Notes under the pieces: generated by a model
What the model saw: the letters and a program-made list of their open reading frames with translations, nothing else
The model's database searches: none
What the model was told of the DNA's origin: nothing
Position numbers and translations under genes: made by a program
Assembly (NCBI GenBank): GCA_030446525.1
Contig: JAUJNC010000076.1
Coordinates: 1 to 22,645 of the forward strand
Reading direction: 5' to 3'
From: Armatimonadaceae bacterium
GTDB lineage: Bacteria; Armatimonadota; Armatimonadia; Armatimonadales; Armatimonadaceae
Length of the DNA: 22,645 nt
Shown here: positions 13,684-21,530 of the stretch, piece after piece
How the letters are laid out: each line of letters starts with the position of its first letter
How positions within the stretch are numbered: the stretch's first letter is position 1

Positions 13684-16092
13684 TTACTGTTGGACCTGAT
13701 ACTGCATCGAAGACCCGATCAGGTAGAGAGCGATCCGCGCGCGGTCGCGCATCTGGTTCGTGCCCGCGGGGACCTCGTTGACGGCCGTGAGGATCCTGTC
13801 CCGCATCGCCTGCGGCATCGCGCCGTGCATCAGGCGCTGGTTGAGCGCGTCGACGAGCTGCGCGGGGTTGCCCGCCAGCGCCTGCCATTCCGAGATGTTG
13901 ATGGCGACACCGGGGATCGTCCCGTACAGGAGCGTGTTGACGAAGTTGACGCGCCGTACGACGGTCTCCGTGGTCAAGAGCTGCGCCTCCGGCGAGAGCA
14001 GGGACTGGTCGCCGACGTTGATCCGGTAGTCGGGCAGGTAGAAGTTGAACACGGTCGGCGAGTTCAGGATGTTCTGCCCCATGTTCGTGGAAAGGTTGGG
14101 CGCGTCCTGGAAGGGGTTCGCGCCCGTGCCGGTGGCGTTCAGGGCGCGCAGCAGGCTCGTGATAAACAAGGCGGGCTCGCGCAGGTGGCCGTAGCCGGCG
14201 GCGGTCTTGAGGTCGCCGCGCGCCTCCGAATCAAGGAGGATCGCCTTGACCACCTCCTGGAGCTGCACGGGGTTGCTGCGGTTGCTGTTGAACACCTGGA
14301 CGACGCGCTGGACGTAGCCCCGGCTCGGGTTGCTCGTCACCAGGTGCTGGATCAGCTGTTTGCAGATAAACGGGCCGACGTTGGGGTGGTTGTAGACGTT
14401 GTTGATCACGGCGTCCAGGTCCTGCTGCGCCGTCCGCCCCGCCGGCAGATCCCGGTTGGCGGGGTTCACCCCCTGGTAGTCGAGAAGCCGCTTGGCGCCG
14501 CTGTCGTGGTTGCTGCTGGCGACCGCGCGCCGGTCGGCGATCAGGGGCCGGTAGGTGGTCAGCGTGGCCCGGCCCGCGCTGCCCGTGCCGGAAAGCGCCA
14601 TCGACCCGTAGTGCAGGGCGTTCAGCCCGTTGCTGGCGATCGTCCCGTCCGGCCGGGCGTAGGTCCACCCGGTCAGGGCGCGCGCGAAGTTGGTGATCTC
14701 GGCGTTGCCGTAGGTCGGGATCGGCTCCGAGGTGGCGGGATCCAGCCGCAGGGTGCCGTCGGTGTTGAGCACGAAGACGCCGATCGAGAACAGCTGCAGC
14801 AGCTCGCGCGCGTAGTTCTCGTTGGGCTGGGGCGCGGTGGCGGAGCTGGCCTTGACGTTGTTGGCCATGTTCAGGTAGCGGCCCATCGCCGAGTTCAGGG
14901 TGATGTTGTACAGGAGGTTGCGGTAATTGCCCAGGGCGTTCTCGTGGATCACCTTCTGGTAGCCGAGCAGGGCGGCCACCTTACCGCTTTCGTTGCGGGT
15001 GGTGGTGCCGGCGTTGCCGACGCCGCCGGGGAGGTCCGCGGCCGAGACGACCAGTATCTGGTTGAGGGCAAAGGCGACGCGCTGGCGGAGCTGGTCCGAG
15101 CCCTGCACGGCGTTCTGGAAGAACCGCTCCCGCAGCCCGACGAAGTCGTTCTCGTTGAAAAAGCCGGTCGCCGCGTTGAAGGTGACGCGCACGTTGTCGT
15201 AGCCCGACAGCGGGGCCGCGAACTGCTCGTTCAGGTAGGCCGGGAAGCCGATCTGCGTCACCCGGTCGATGTCCGCCTTGGTGGGGCCGAACGTCGCCTG
15301 TTCCAGGAAGCGCACCACATCGGCGCTGGTAGCGCCCGTGCCCATGCCCACGGTCACCGGGCCGCTGCGCGCCGCGAGGGTGTAGCCGTCCTGCAGGAAG
15401 TAGCGAAACTCGTACGAATCGGCTTGTGCCGGGGCGGCGAGCGAGCGGCTGCCTGTAGCCGTGCCGCCGGTGTAGTCAGCCCACACGTAGCTGTCGTTTC
15501 CCGCGCCCGTGCGGTATAGCCCGACCCAGTCGGTCGAAGGGCGCCCCGCGGGCGCCGTCCAGCTGACCGTCAGATTGCCGCCGGGCGCGACCGTGCTCGG
15601 GCTGGCCGTCACCGCGTAGCTGTCGTTCGTGCCGGCGGGAAAAAACTGCCCGCGGATCTCGCCGTTGGGGTAGTTGGCGCTGTGGACGTTGATGTACAGG
15701 CGCCCGCCCTTCAGGGCGTTGACCTGATCCTGCACCGACAGGCTGCCCACCGGGGCGAAGGTCCACACGAAGTTGCTGAACGGTTCCCGGGGTATGTCTT
15801 TGACGGGCGAGGCGCTGACGCCGGGGTCGGCCGGGCCGTGGACGTGGGCGGCGCTCGCCGCGCTGGAAAGCCCGGAGTAGTTCAGCGACAGCGTCGCCGA
15901 GGTTTCATCCGCGCTGAGCACGAGCGTGGCCGTGCCGCTCGCGTTGGTGTTGACGGGGGGCACTTCGTTGTTGCCTCGCAGGGCTGCCACGAATGTGGTC
16001 TGCGCGCGCGTCGCGGGGGCAAGCCCCCCGACAAAGGGCAGAAGCATCAGGAGCGCTGGGAGCAACGCAGGTCCTCTCTTCGGGAACGACAT
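13684..16092 (-). CDS. CHRD/Ig-like/DUF1800 exported protein, cassette 1
   Basis: An 802-residue multidomain protein with a clean frame. A Sec signal occupies residues 1-30 (basic MSFPKRGP, hydrophobic core, cut near ATRAQ). A CHRD domain (about 33-153) has LRGNNEVPPV, AAHVHGPADPG and YPNGEIRGQFFPAG. An Ig-like beta domain (about 157-249) contains SPSTVAPGGNLTVSW and STDWVGLYR. DUF1800 starts at about 257 with VRFLEQATFGPTKADIDRV and includes NENYARELLQLFSIG and a late SPTVFNFYLPDYR block. CHRD was named from chordin; bacterial copies are surface or secreted. DUF1800 has no assigned activity. Start: ATG 16092 with AAAGGA about 8 nt upstream and an 18-bp dyad just before it. It is first in the cassette, directly ahead of the DUF1501 gene. 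Confidence 0.88.
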   Translation of the reverse strand: MSFPKRGPALLPALLMLLPFVGGLAPATRAQTTFVAALRGNNEVPPVNTNASGTATLVLSADETSATLSLNYSGLSSAASAAHVHGPADPGVSASPVKDIPREPFSNFVWTFAPVGSLSVQDQVNALKGGRLYINVHSANYPNGEIRGQFFPAGTNDSYAVTASPSTVAPGGNLTVSWTAPAGRPSTDWVGLYRTGAGNDSYVWADYTGGTATGSRSLAAPAQADSYEFRYFLQDGYTLAARSGPVTVGMGTGATSADVVRFLEQATFGPTKADIDRVTQIGFPAYLNEQFAAPLSGYDNVRVTFNAATGFFNENDFVGLRERFFQNAVQGSDQLRQRVAFALNQILVVSAADLPGGVGNAGTTTRNESGKVAALLGYQKVIHENALGNYRNLLYNITLNSAMGRYLNMANNVKASSATAPQPNENYARELLQLFSIGVFVLNTDGTLRLDPATSEPIPTYGNAEITNFARALTGWTYARPDGTIASNGLNALHYGSMALSGTGSAGRATLTTYRPLIADRRAVASSNHDSGAKRLLDYQGVNPANRDLPAGRTAQQDLDAVINNVYNHPNVGPFICKQLIQHLVTSNPSRGYVQRVVQVFNSNRSNPVQLQEVVKAILLDSEARGDLKTAAGYGHLREPALFITSLLRALNATGTGANPFQDAPNLSTNMGQNILNSPTVFNFYLPDYRINVGDQSLLSPEAQLLTTETVVRRVNFVNTLLYGTIPGVAINISEWQALAGNPAQLVDALNQRLMHGAMPQAMRDRILTAVNEVPAGTNQMRDRARIALYLIGSSMQYQVQQ

Positions 16093-16108
16093 TGTGCAGG
16101 TCCTTTCC

Positions 16109-16126
16109 AGGTGAACGGGTTCACCT
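16109..16126. promoter_or_regulatory. Perfect dyad upstream of cassette 1, candidate operator
   Basis: AGGTGAAC-GG-GTTCACCT is an 8-2-8 inverted repeat 17 nt upstream of the DUF1800 start. The 2-nt centre is too tight for an RNA hairpin, so a protein-binding DNA operator is the better reading. It lies between the start codon and any promoter, where a bound repressor would block cassette 1. No similar dyad was seen before cassette 2. Confidence 0.45.
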
Positions 16127-17154
16127 TCGGATGTCGTTAACGTGTTTTCGTTCTTCGCCGGGAATCTGCCGTCGGCGCGGCGTGTGGTTGTTCCGATCCC
16201 GCTGCGGGCAGGCTCGCCTCCTTCCTGTCCGGGCCATCGCGAGGTTAGCCGCTCCCCCGCATTTTCCTGCGTTCGCAGGAATCTTTACAGGAATGCCCCG
16301 AGGGCGTCGCCCCGCTCCAGGGGCACGTGCCGGCGCCCGCTGCCGGGCCGTTATAGCCGTTCAGGAAGCCAGGTTGGCGGGGAGGTCTTTGCGCCCGCGT
16401 TTAGCAGGCGCGATCGTGACCGCCCCGATCCTTTACCTTCCCACAGTGGGTCATTTCGTCCCCGGCCGCCGCGAACCGTTTTGCGCGAACCGTGCACTCG
16501 TTCGCTCCAGAGTTCAATGTATCCTGTTTTTCCCCGCAGGTTGCCGGGAAAAGAGATGCGGTCGGGCGAAGGCGATCCGTTAAAACGATTGCATACACAA
16601 ACGCCAGAAATAGTAGACGAATTATTTTGAAGATGAGCAGCGCGCGGAAGCTCCGCATAATAGCCAGGCCGAGGGCAGGGCCATACCGACGGTGACCGGC
16701 AGTCGCCGGCGCCCCCGCGGCCGAACTCCGGGTCGCTGACCGGGCCGGAGTTAATGACGTTCCCGCGGCTGGCTTGTTCAAAACTTCATCCTGCATGGCG
16801 GGCCACCACCGTGACGGTTCGCCTATCCCGAAGCCGGCGGCGTTGTGGCACGCGTCCGGCGAGTCCACCTGTCTACCTTGAAATCGAACGTCACCCCCGC
16901 GACCCGCAGGTTATCGACCGATTACGTGGGCAACTTCATCAGCGGTGCGTCCCCCGAGACCAGGCGGCCCTTGCCCGTCGCCAGCACAAACCCCACGCAC
17001 AGAACGAGACCCAGCTTCTTTCATCGAACGTCTTCCTTCACCGCGCACCGGGTGTTTGACCGTCATTATCCCCAGAAAAGAGGATTCAAACCGTTGAACC
17101 AGGAACCGGCATGTTTACGGGGAAAGCGGAATCTATGCCGTGGCCTCCCAGCCC
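16127..17154. other. Gene-poor kilobase between cassette 1 and surE
   Basis: No confident intact gene. Contents seen: a perfect 7-bp hairpin TTCCTGC-gttc-GCAGGAA at 16264-16281, followed by a second CAGGAAT about 10 nt on; an AT-richer pocket around 16500-16640; and the broken secreted-protein fragment at 16880-17024. A leftward frame at 16401-16658 has one hydrophobic stretch (LLIFKIIRLLFLAFVYAIVL) but no ribosome site, so I do not call it. No tRNA or rRNA is apparent. I did not find a clear promoter for cassette 1. Confidence 0.4.
16880..17024 (-). pseudogene. Broken fragment of a secreted protein gene
   Basis: ATG 17024 has AAGGA 7-8 nt upstream. Dropping one base after the ATG gives KKLGLVLCVGFVLATGKG, a classic signal-peptide start, followed by RLVSGDAPLMKLPT, a TAA, and then SVDNLRVAGVTFDFKVD in the same frame. 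Without the change the frame is featureless and stops after 37 codons. Good initiation signals next to a broken frame suggest either a decayed gene or more local sequence errors. The family is unknown. Confidence 0.3.
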
Positions 17155-17892
17155 TCAGGAGCGCAGGGCGGGCGGCGAGTGGGCGGTCAGGTCGAGGTGA
17201 TCGGGGTGACGGAGATGTAGCCCTCGCCGACGGCCTTGACGTCCATCTTCCCGCGGCCTGCTTGTCGATCCGGCCGCCCAGCCAGTAGTAGGGCCGGCCC
17301 CATCGGGTCGTGGCGCTTTTCCAGGCGGTCCACGTACTGCCGGTCGCCCTGCGTGGTGACGCGCGCGCCGCGGATCTCGCCCGCGGGCAGGTCGGGCGCG
17401 TTGACGTTGAGCAGGGTGGCCGGGCGAGGCCGTGCTCGGCAGCCGGTTTCGCGAGCCGCGCGGCGAAGCGCGCGCCTCCCAGTGGATCTCTTTGGCGTAG
17501 GAGGCGACCGAGACGGCGAAGGCGGGCACGCCGATGATGACCGTTCCATCGCCGCCGAGACCGTCCTGGAGTAGGTGATGTCCTGCAGCCCAGGTTCGGC
17601 CGTGGCCGATGCCGGACACCACCAGGTCGAGGGCGTGGTCGAGCACGTCGAGCACGCCGAGGGCGACGCAGTCGGCGGCGTCGAGGCCGCGGTTGATGCC
17701 GTCAGGAGCGCCACCGTGCATGCGCAGGGGCTTGCAGCGTGATCGAGTGGCCCGACGCCGAGCGGGGCCGGTCGGGCGCGCAGACGGTGACCTTGTGCCC
17801 GGCGTAGCGTCGAGCGCCCGCTTGAGCGCGAAGATGCCCGGCGCGTGGATGCCGTCGTCGTTGGTGACGAGGATGCGGAGCGGTGTGGCCAT
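17155..17892 (-). pseudogene. surE: 5'/3'-nucleotidase SurE, frame broken as written
   Basis: SurE is a divalent-metal nucleoside 5'-monophosphatase. Seen: MATPLRILVTNDDGIHAPGI at the N-terminus, with the metal-binding paired aspartates in NDDG. In shifted frames come HKVTVCAPDRPRSASGHSIT (the APDRxxSGxS block), DAADCVALGVLDVL, LDLVVSGIGHG, QDITYSRTVSAAME, GTVIIGVPAFAVSVASYAKE, ATLLNVNAPDLPAGEIRGAR, GDRQYVDRLEKRHDP and finally HLDLTAHSPPALRS to the TGA at 17155. All segments are in SurE order and the total length fits a protein of about 255 residues. About eight frame breaks, several repairable by one C or G, are hard to square with real decay leaving every motif readable. No clear ribosome site precedes the ATG at 17892. 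It lies downstream of cassette 2. Confidence 0.75.
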
Positions 17893-17901
17893 AGCCAGGC
17901 G

Positions 17902-17980
17902 GGCGAGGCCACCCGCTTGCGGGTGGCGCGCCTCGCCCCGCTCGTCGCCGGCGGGGGCGCTGGCCCCTGCCCCGCCGGCG
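17902..17980. terminator. Two adjacent GC-rich stem-loops after cassette 2
   Basis: Stem 1 (17902-17937) pairs GGCGAGG + CCACCCGC with GCGGGTGG + CCTCGCC, with a 4-nt bulge. Stem 2 (17946-17980) pairs CGCCGGCGGGG with CCCCGCCGGCG over 11 bp around a 13-nt loop. They fill the 100 nt between the DUF1501 stop and the surE start. There is no U-tract, so they may be terminators, RNA-stabilising 3' structures or a REP-like repeat. Confidence 0.45.
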
Positions 17981-17992
17981 CACCGCGCCGGC

Positions 17993-19276
17993 TCAGGCCC
18001 GGGTGACGCCCCGGAAGCGGGGCGCGTAGTCCGGGAACACGAACGACAGGTTGGTGGTCCCGAGCCGGTTCTGGACGACCTCGGCCAGGACGTCGCGGTA
18101 GTCGATCGTCACCTGCAGGTCCTGGTTCTGGTACAGCTGGCCGGAGCCGAGGCCGGGCCACTGCCGCAGCACGCGCCCGCCCGTGATGTTCTGGCCCAAA
18201 ACGAACAGGGCGTTGCCGTGCCCGTGGTCGGTGCCCTGGCTGGTGTTCTGGCGCACGGTGCGGCCGAACTCCGAGACGGCCACCAGGGTGACGTTGGTGA
18301 CGCTGCCGGAGAAGACGTCGCGGTGGAAGGCGGCGATCCCCCCGGCCAGGGTCCGCATGTTGGCGGCCATGCCGCCGCTGATCGGCCCCTGGTTGCTGTG
18401 GGTGTCCCAGCCGCCCAGGTCGATCTGGATGGCCTCGACGCCGACCTGGGCCTTGATCAGGGCGGCCGCCGATCTCAGCGCGTTGCCGAAGCCGTTGTTG
18501 GGGTAGACGGCGCCGCCGCCGGGCTGGTACGACGCGAAGCCGATGCTTTGCAGCAGCCCGAACGTGTTGATCGTGTTCTGGGCCGCCGCCTTGACCGCGT
18601 CATCGGCGTCGCCGTAGTCGTCGCCCAGCCAGTCGACCCGCTGCTGCGCGCTGCCGGCGCTGCCGGTCAGCCCGAAGCTGGCCGGGTTGGGGATCGGGAG
18701 GGCCAGGGGCGCCCCCTGCAGCGTCTGCTGCAGGCCCGTGGCGATGCCGAGGGCGCGCAGCGACGCGTCACCGCGCAGCGGCGGGACGCTGGCCAGGTGG
18801 CGGCCCAGCCAGCCCGTGTTCAGGCCCGCGTCGCGCGGCTTGCCGACCTCCATGAAGCGCTGCGCGTCGAAGTGCGAGCGCGACGGGTCGTTGGAGCCGG
18901 TCGCGTGCACCACCAGCAGGTGGCCGGCCCGATAGGCGTCGGCCAGCGCGCCCATGGCGGGCGGGAAGCCGAAGAAGCCGTCCAGGTCGATCGCGCCGTC
19001 CGTCTGGCCCGGTCGGGGGATGGCGATGTTCGGCCGGGCGGTGTAGTAGGCGTTCTCGCCGTGGGGCACGCACAGCGTCAGCCCGTCCACGCCGCCGCGC
19101 AGGTAGATCGACACGATCACGTCGCGGCCGGAGGCGTAGTCCTGCGCGAAGGCGACCTTCGGCAGCCAGGCGGGCAGCGTCGAGGCCAGCAGCGCGCCCG
19201 TGGCGGTGCCGGACAGGAATCGGCGTCGGGACAGCCGGTTGTACTCGCGGCAGCCGTACTCGTTTGACTCGCTCAT
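17993..19276 (-). CDS. DUF1501 family exported protein, cassette 2
   Basis: 427 residues with a clean frame and the same alkaline phosphatase-like family as the cassette 1 protein. The Tat leader LSRRRFLSGTATGALLAS is a strong match to the twin-arginine consensus, with a cut near KVAFAQ. Conserved blocks are VSIYLRGGVDGLTLCVPHG, HFDAQRFME, LGGWDTHSNQG, VSEFGRTVRQN and GTDHGHGNALFVLG; the last has the canonical GTDHG missing from cassette 1 (GTDHAWG). Length and sequence differ enough that the two are old paralogues. Start: ATG 19276 with AAGGGAAG about 5 nt upstream. It lies 43 nt after the DUF1800 gene, so both are probably co-transcribed. Substrate unknown. Confidence 0.88.
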   Translation of the reverse strand: MSESNEYGCREYNRLSRRRFLSGTATGALLASTLPAWLPKVAFAQDYASGRDVIVSIYLRGGVDGLTLCVPHGENAYYTARPNIAIPRPGQTDGAIDLDGFFGFPPAMGALADAYRAGHLLVVHATGSNDPSRSHFDAQRFMEVGKPRDAGLNTGWLGRHLASVPPLRGDASLRALGIATGLQQTLQGAPLALPIPNPASFGLTGSAGSAQQRVDWLGDDYGDADDAVKAAAQNTINTFGLLQSIGFASYQPGGGAVYPNNGFGNALRSAAALIKAQVGVEAIQIDLGGWDTHSNQGPISGGMAANMRTLAGGIAAFHRDVFSGSVTNVTLVAVSEFGRTVRQNTSQGTDHGHGNALFVLGQNITGGRVLRQWPGLGSGQLYQNQDLQVTIDYRDVLAEVVQNRLGTTNLSFVFPDYAPRFRGVTRA

Positions 19277-19319
19277 GATGTCTTCCCTTCGTCGTTGTTC
19301 GATGGCTCGCCCGCGGGCT

Positions 19320-20879
19320 TTAGTACCACTGGAAATTGGAGGAGGCCAGCGCCAGGCCGAGGGCGTCGCGGATGCGCTGCGCCGACGGCGGGTTCGGCTG
19401 CAGGTAGGCCCGGAGCGCGTTCTTCCTCGCGGCCGGCATCTCCCCCCCGAAGAGCTGGGCGTCCAGCTGGTTCACGATCGCCTGCGCGTTGCCGGTCTGT
19501 TGGAGCGCGGTGATGTTCACGGACGCGCCGCCAATGCCGTTGTTGGCCAGCGAGAAGCCGAAGTTCCAGCGCGGCAGGATCAGGCCCGCCCAGCGGCTCA
19601 GGCTGTCCGGGTAGCCGTTGGGCGGCGCCCACGCGAACGGCTGCTGACCGACCGTGTTGGTCTGGTTGCGCAGGGCGGTCAGGAACACGGGGAAGTTGGT
19701 GATGGTCGGGTCCGCGGCGCGCACGGCCGAAACGAGCAGGTGGAACGGCCGCTTGTATTTGGCGGGCGCGGCGGCCAGATGCTCGGGCTGCAGGATGGTC
19801 CGGATCATGGCCTTGATGTCGCCCCCGGTGCTCAGGTAGGTCTGGGCGACGCTGTTGACCACGTGCTCCGGCGCGTCATAGCGCAGCAGCCACCGCGTCA
19901 TCTTGCGGGCGATGAAGTTCGCCGTGTTCGGGTGGTTCGCCAGGATGTTCAGCACCCGGTCGCCGTCGCCCTTGCCGCCCCCCGCCGGTATGGTCTGGCC
20001 GAGCACGACCTTCTGGCCGTTGTTGTGGTAGGTGCTGTCGTAGCGGAACGTGCCGTAGCGGGTCTCGGCCGCGTTCGTCCACATCCGCCAGCCGCTGAAG
20101 CACTTGGCGACCTCTTTGACGTCGTTCTGCGTGTACCCCGCGTCCACGCCCAGGGTGTGCAGCTCCAGCAGCTCGCGGGCGTAGTTCTCGTTGGGGGTGC
20201 GGCCGTTGTCGCCGCGGCTGTTGACGTTGTCCAGGTAGAGGAGCATCGCCGGGCTGTGCGCGCTGGCCCGGAGCATGTCCGGGAACTTGCCCAGGGCGTG
20301 GCTGCGGACGACGTCGCGGTCGTCGGCCCCTTTGAGGTAGCCGATCTGCGCCTGGGCCAGGTAGATGTTGAAGTGGTCGGTCCAGAACTCGCACATGCGC
20401 TGGTACAGCTGCCGCCGGGAATAGATGGACCGGTAGATGGTCGCCTCGATGAGCTCGTTGCGCGCCAGGCCCTCGGCGTTCTGCCCCCGCTGCCGGATCT
20501 GGTAGGGGCTTTCGGCGAGCGTGGGCCACCGCCGCGCGACCTCGTTCTGGACGGCGCTGTTGTCGATGGCGGCGTGGTTGAGCTGGTACTCCAGGTAGCC
20601 CTGGTATCCAAGGCCGCGCGCGCGCTGCGCCTCCTCCTGGGTGAGGCCCAGGGTGATGCGGCGCGCCAGGCGCAGGTTGAGGTCGTTCCAGCTGGCGGCG
20701 GGATCCTGCTGGGCGTCCGTCGACTGGGCGGACGCCTGCCGGTTCATGGCGAGCAGGGCGGACGCTAGGGCGCCGGCGGCGAACAGCTGCTTCCGCGACG
20801 GGCGGAAGCCCGGATCAACGTCCTCGTCAGCGGCTTCGAGCGGGTCGGCGTTGAGGTCGGGGAGATTCGAAGCGGTCAT
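19320..20879 (-). CDS. DUF1800 family exported protein, cassette 2
   Basis: 519 residues, clean frame. An acidic N-terminus (DLNADPLEAADEDVDPG) precedes SRKQLFAAGALASALLAMNR, a Tat-like signal with RK instead of RR, cut near ASAQS. DUF1800 fills the rest: LARRITLGLTQEEAQRARG, MCEFWTDHFNIYLAQAQIG, NENYARELLELHTLGVDAGY, VKEVAKCFSGWRMW and FIARKMTRWLLRYD. It lacks the CHRD and Ig-like domains of the cassette 1 protein. Start: a longer frame opens at 20891, but that ATG overlaps the GGAGG site that fits ATG 20879 (5-nt spacing), so 20879 is preferred. It is first in its cassette, with DUF1501 43 nt downstream. Function unknown; probably periplasmic or surface. Confidence 0.88.
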   Translation of the reverse strand: MTASNLPDLNADPLEAADEDVDPGFRPSRKQLFAAGALASALLAMNRQASAQSTDAQQDPAASWNDLNLRLARRITLGLTQEEAQRARGLGYQGYLEYQLNHAAIDNSAVQNEVARRWPTLAESPYQIRQRGQNAEGLARNELIEATIYRSIYSRRQLYQRMCEFWTDHFNIYLAQAQIGYLKGADDRDVVRSHALGKFPDMLRASAHSPAMLLYLDNVNSRGDNGRTPNENYARELLELHTLGVDAGYTQNDVKEVAKCFSGWRMWTNAAETRYGTFRYDSTYHNNGQKVVLGQTIPAGGGKGDGDRVLNILANHPNTANFIARKMTRWLLRYDAPEHVVNSVAQTYLSTGGDIKAMIRTILQPEHLAAAPAKYKRPFHLLVSAVRAADPTITNFPVFLTALRNQTNTVGQQPFAWAPPNGYPDSLSRWAGLILPRWNFGFSLANNGIGGASVNITALQQTGNAQAIVNQLDAQLFGGEMPAARKNALRAYLQPNPPSAQRIRDALGLALASSNFQWY

Positions 20880-21157
20880 ACGGTCCTCCATGCGTGGGGG
20901 TTTTGTTGCGCCCTCTTGGGCTTAGGACGGGACAGGTCGCGACGTCCCGAAGACGCGGAGACATACGGGGAGCGGGTAAGAGGCACCTCCTTCCGTTCGG
21001 GACAGTACCAGGGCTGTTATCGCAGTGGTGGGTTTGACGCACATACGTTCCTACAATTCTAAGCCGCCGGGGACGGCAAGGCCGGCCGTAGCGTTCGCCG
21101 CACCCTTCTGCCTTTCCTCCCCCGCGTCAGAATTTTTCCGGGTATGCGTGACAGCAA
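20880..21157. other. Intergenic region upstream of cassette 2
   Basis: About 280 nt (360 nt to the next gene) with no supported gene. On the minus strand an AAGGAGGTG ribosome-like site at about 20990 is followed by a GTG frame of about 36 codons that ends in TGA overlapping the DUF1800 ATG. The GTG touches the ribosome site, so I do not call it, though a coupled leader peptide is conceivable. No convincing promoter hexamers are visible. Confidence 0.3.
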
Positions 21158-21197
21158 GGACGCCCCCGAGAAAGCGGTTACTTTCTCGGGGGCGTCC
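21158..21197. terminator. Strong intrinsic terminator-like hairpin
   Basis: A perfect 17-bp stem joins GGACGCCCCCGAGAAAG (21158-21174) to CTTTCTCGGGGGCGTCC (21181-21197) around a 6-nt loop. It lies 44 nt downstream of the stop codon of the leftward 78-residue gene and insulates it from cassette 2. There is no long U-tract on either side. Confidence 0.75.
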
Positions 21198-21240
21198 GAT
21201 AAGCGCCGTCGTCACGCCCCGGAACGCGGGCGGGGAAGGT

Positions 21241-21477
21241 CTAGCCCGGCTGGTTCGGTTCGGTCGTGAGGTACGCCGTCGCCGCCGCCGAGTCCTTCTC
21301 CAGCTCGTTTTCCAGCCGCCGCAGCTGTTCTTGCAGCTCCTCGAGGCTTCCGTCGCCGGGGTGCGCCCGCAGGTACTCGGCCAGCGCCCGCCGCACCTCG
21401 TTGATCTCCTCGAAGGTGTCCGCACCGATAGCCTGGTTGATCAGCTTCGCCCGCTCCTCGTTCGCGCTCGTGTCCAT
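21241..21477 (-). CDS. Small acidic helical protein of unknown function
   Basis: 78 residues; I do not recognise the family. Seen: it starts at ATG 21477 with a very good GGAGGAGGG ribosome site 6 nt upstream. The sequence is rich in Glu, Leu and Ala, with heptad-like runs (VRRALAEYLRAHPG, then LEELQEQLRRLENELEKD), so most of it should be helical and possibly a coiled coil. There is no signal or membrane segment and no cysteine. It is 53 nt downstream of the cysteine desulfurase stop and in the same direction, so it may be co-transcribed with it. A strong hairpin follows. A small regulatory or scaffold protein is possible, but nothing in the sequence proves a role. Confidence 0.7.
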   Translation of the reverse strand: MDTSANEERAKLINQAIGADTFEEINEVRRALAEYLRAHPGDGSLEELQEQLRRLENELEKDSAAATAYLTTEPNQPG

Positions 21478-21530
21478 GGCGATCCCTCCTCCGTTTCCTC
21501 ACGCACAGGGTACCCGCACGAGCGGCGCGC

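Noticed and set aside
13690..15519. Rightward 609-codon frame opposite DUF1800
   Set aside because: Antisense shadow rich in Val/Arg/Gly; the DUF1800 frame has a signal peptide and domain motifs.
16401..16658. Leftward frame with one hydrophobic segment in the gene-poor kilobase
   Set aside because: No ribosome site, no signal-peptide pattern at the start, and an odd composition beyond the hydrophobic stretch.
20880..20992. Possible leader peptide ending in an ATGA overlap with DUF1800 of cassette 2
   Set aside because: Its GTG start touches the ribosome-like site, and no alternative start has a proper spacing.
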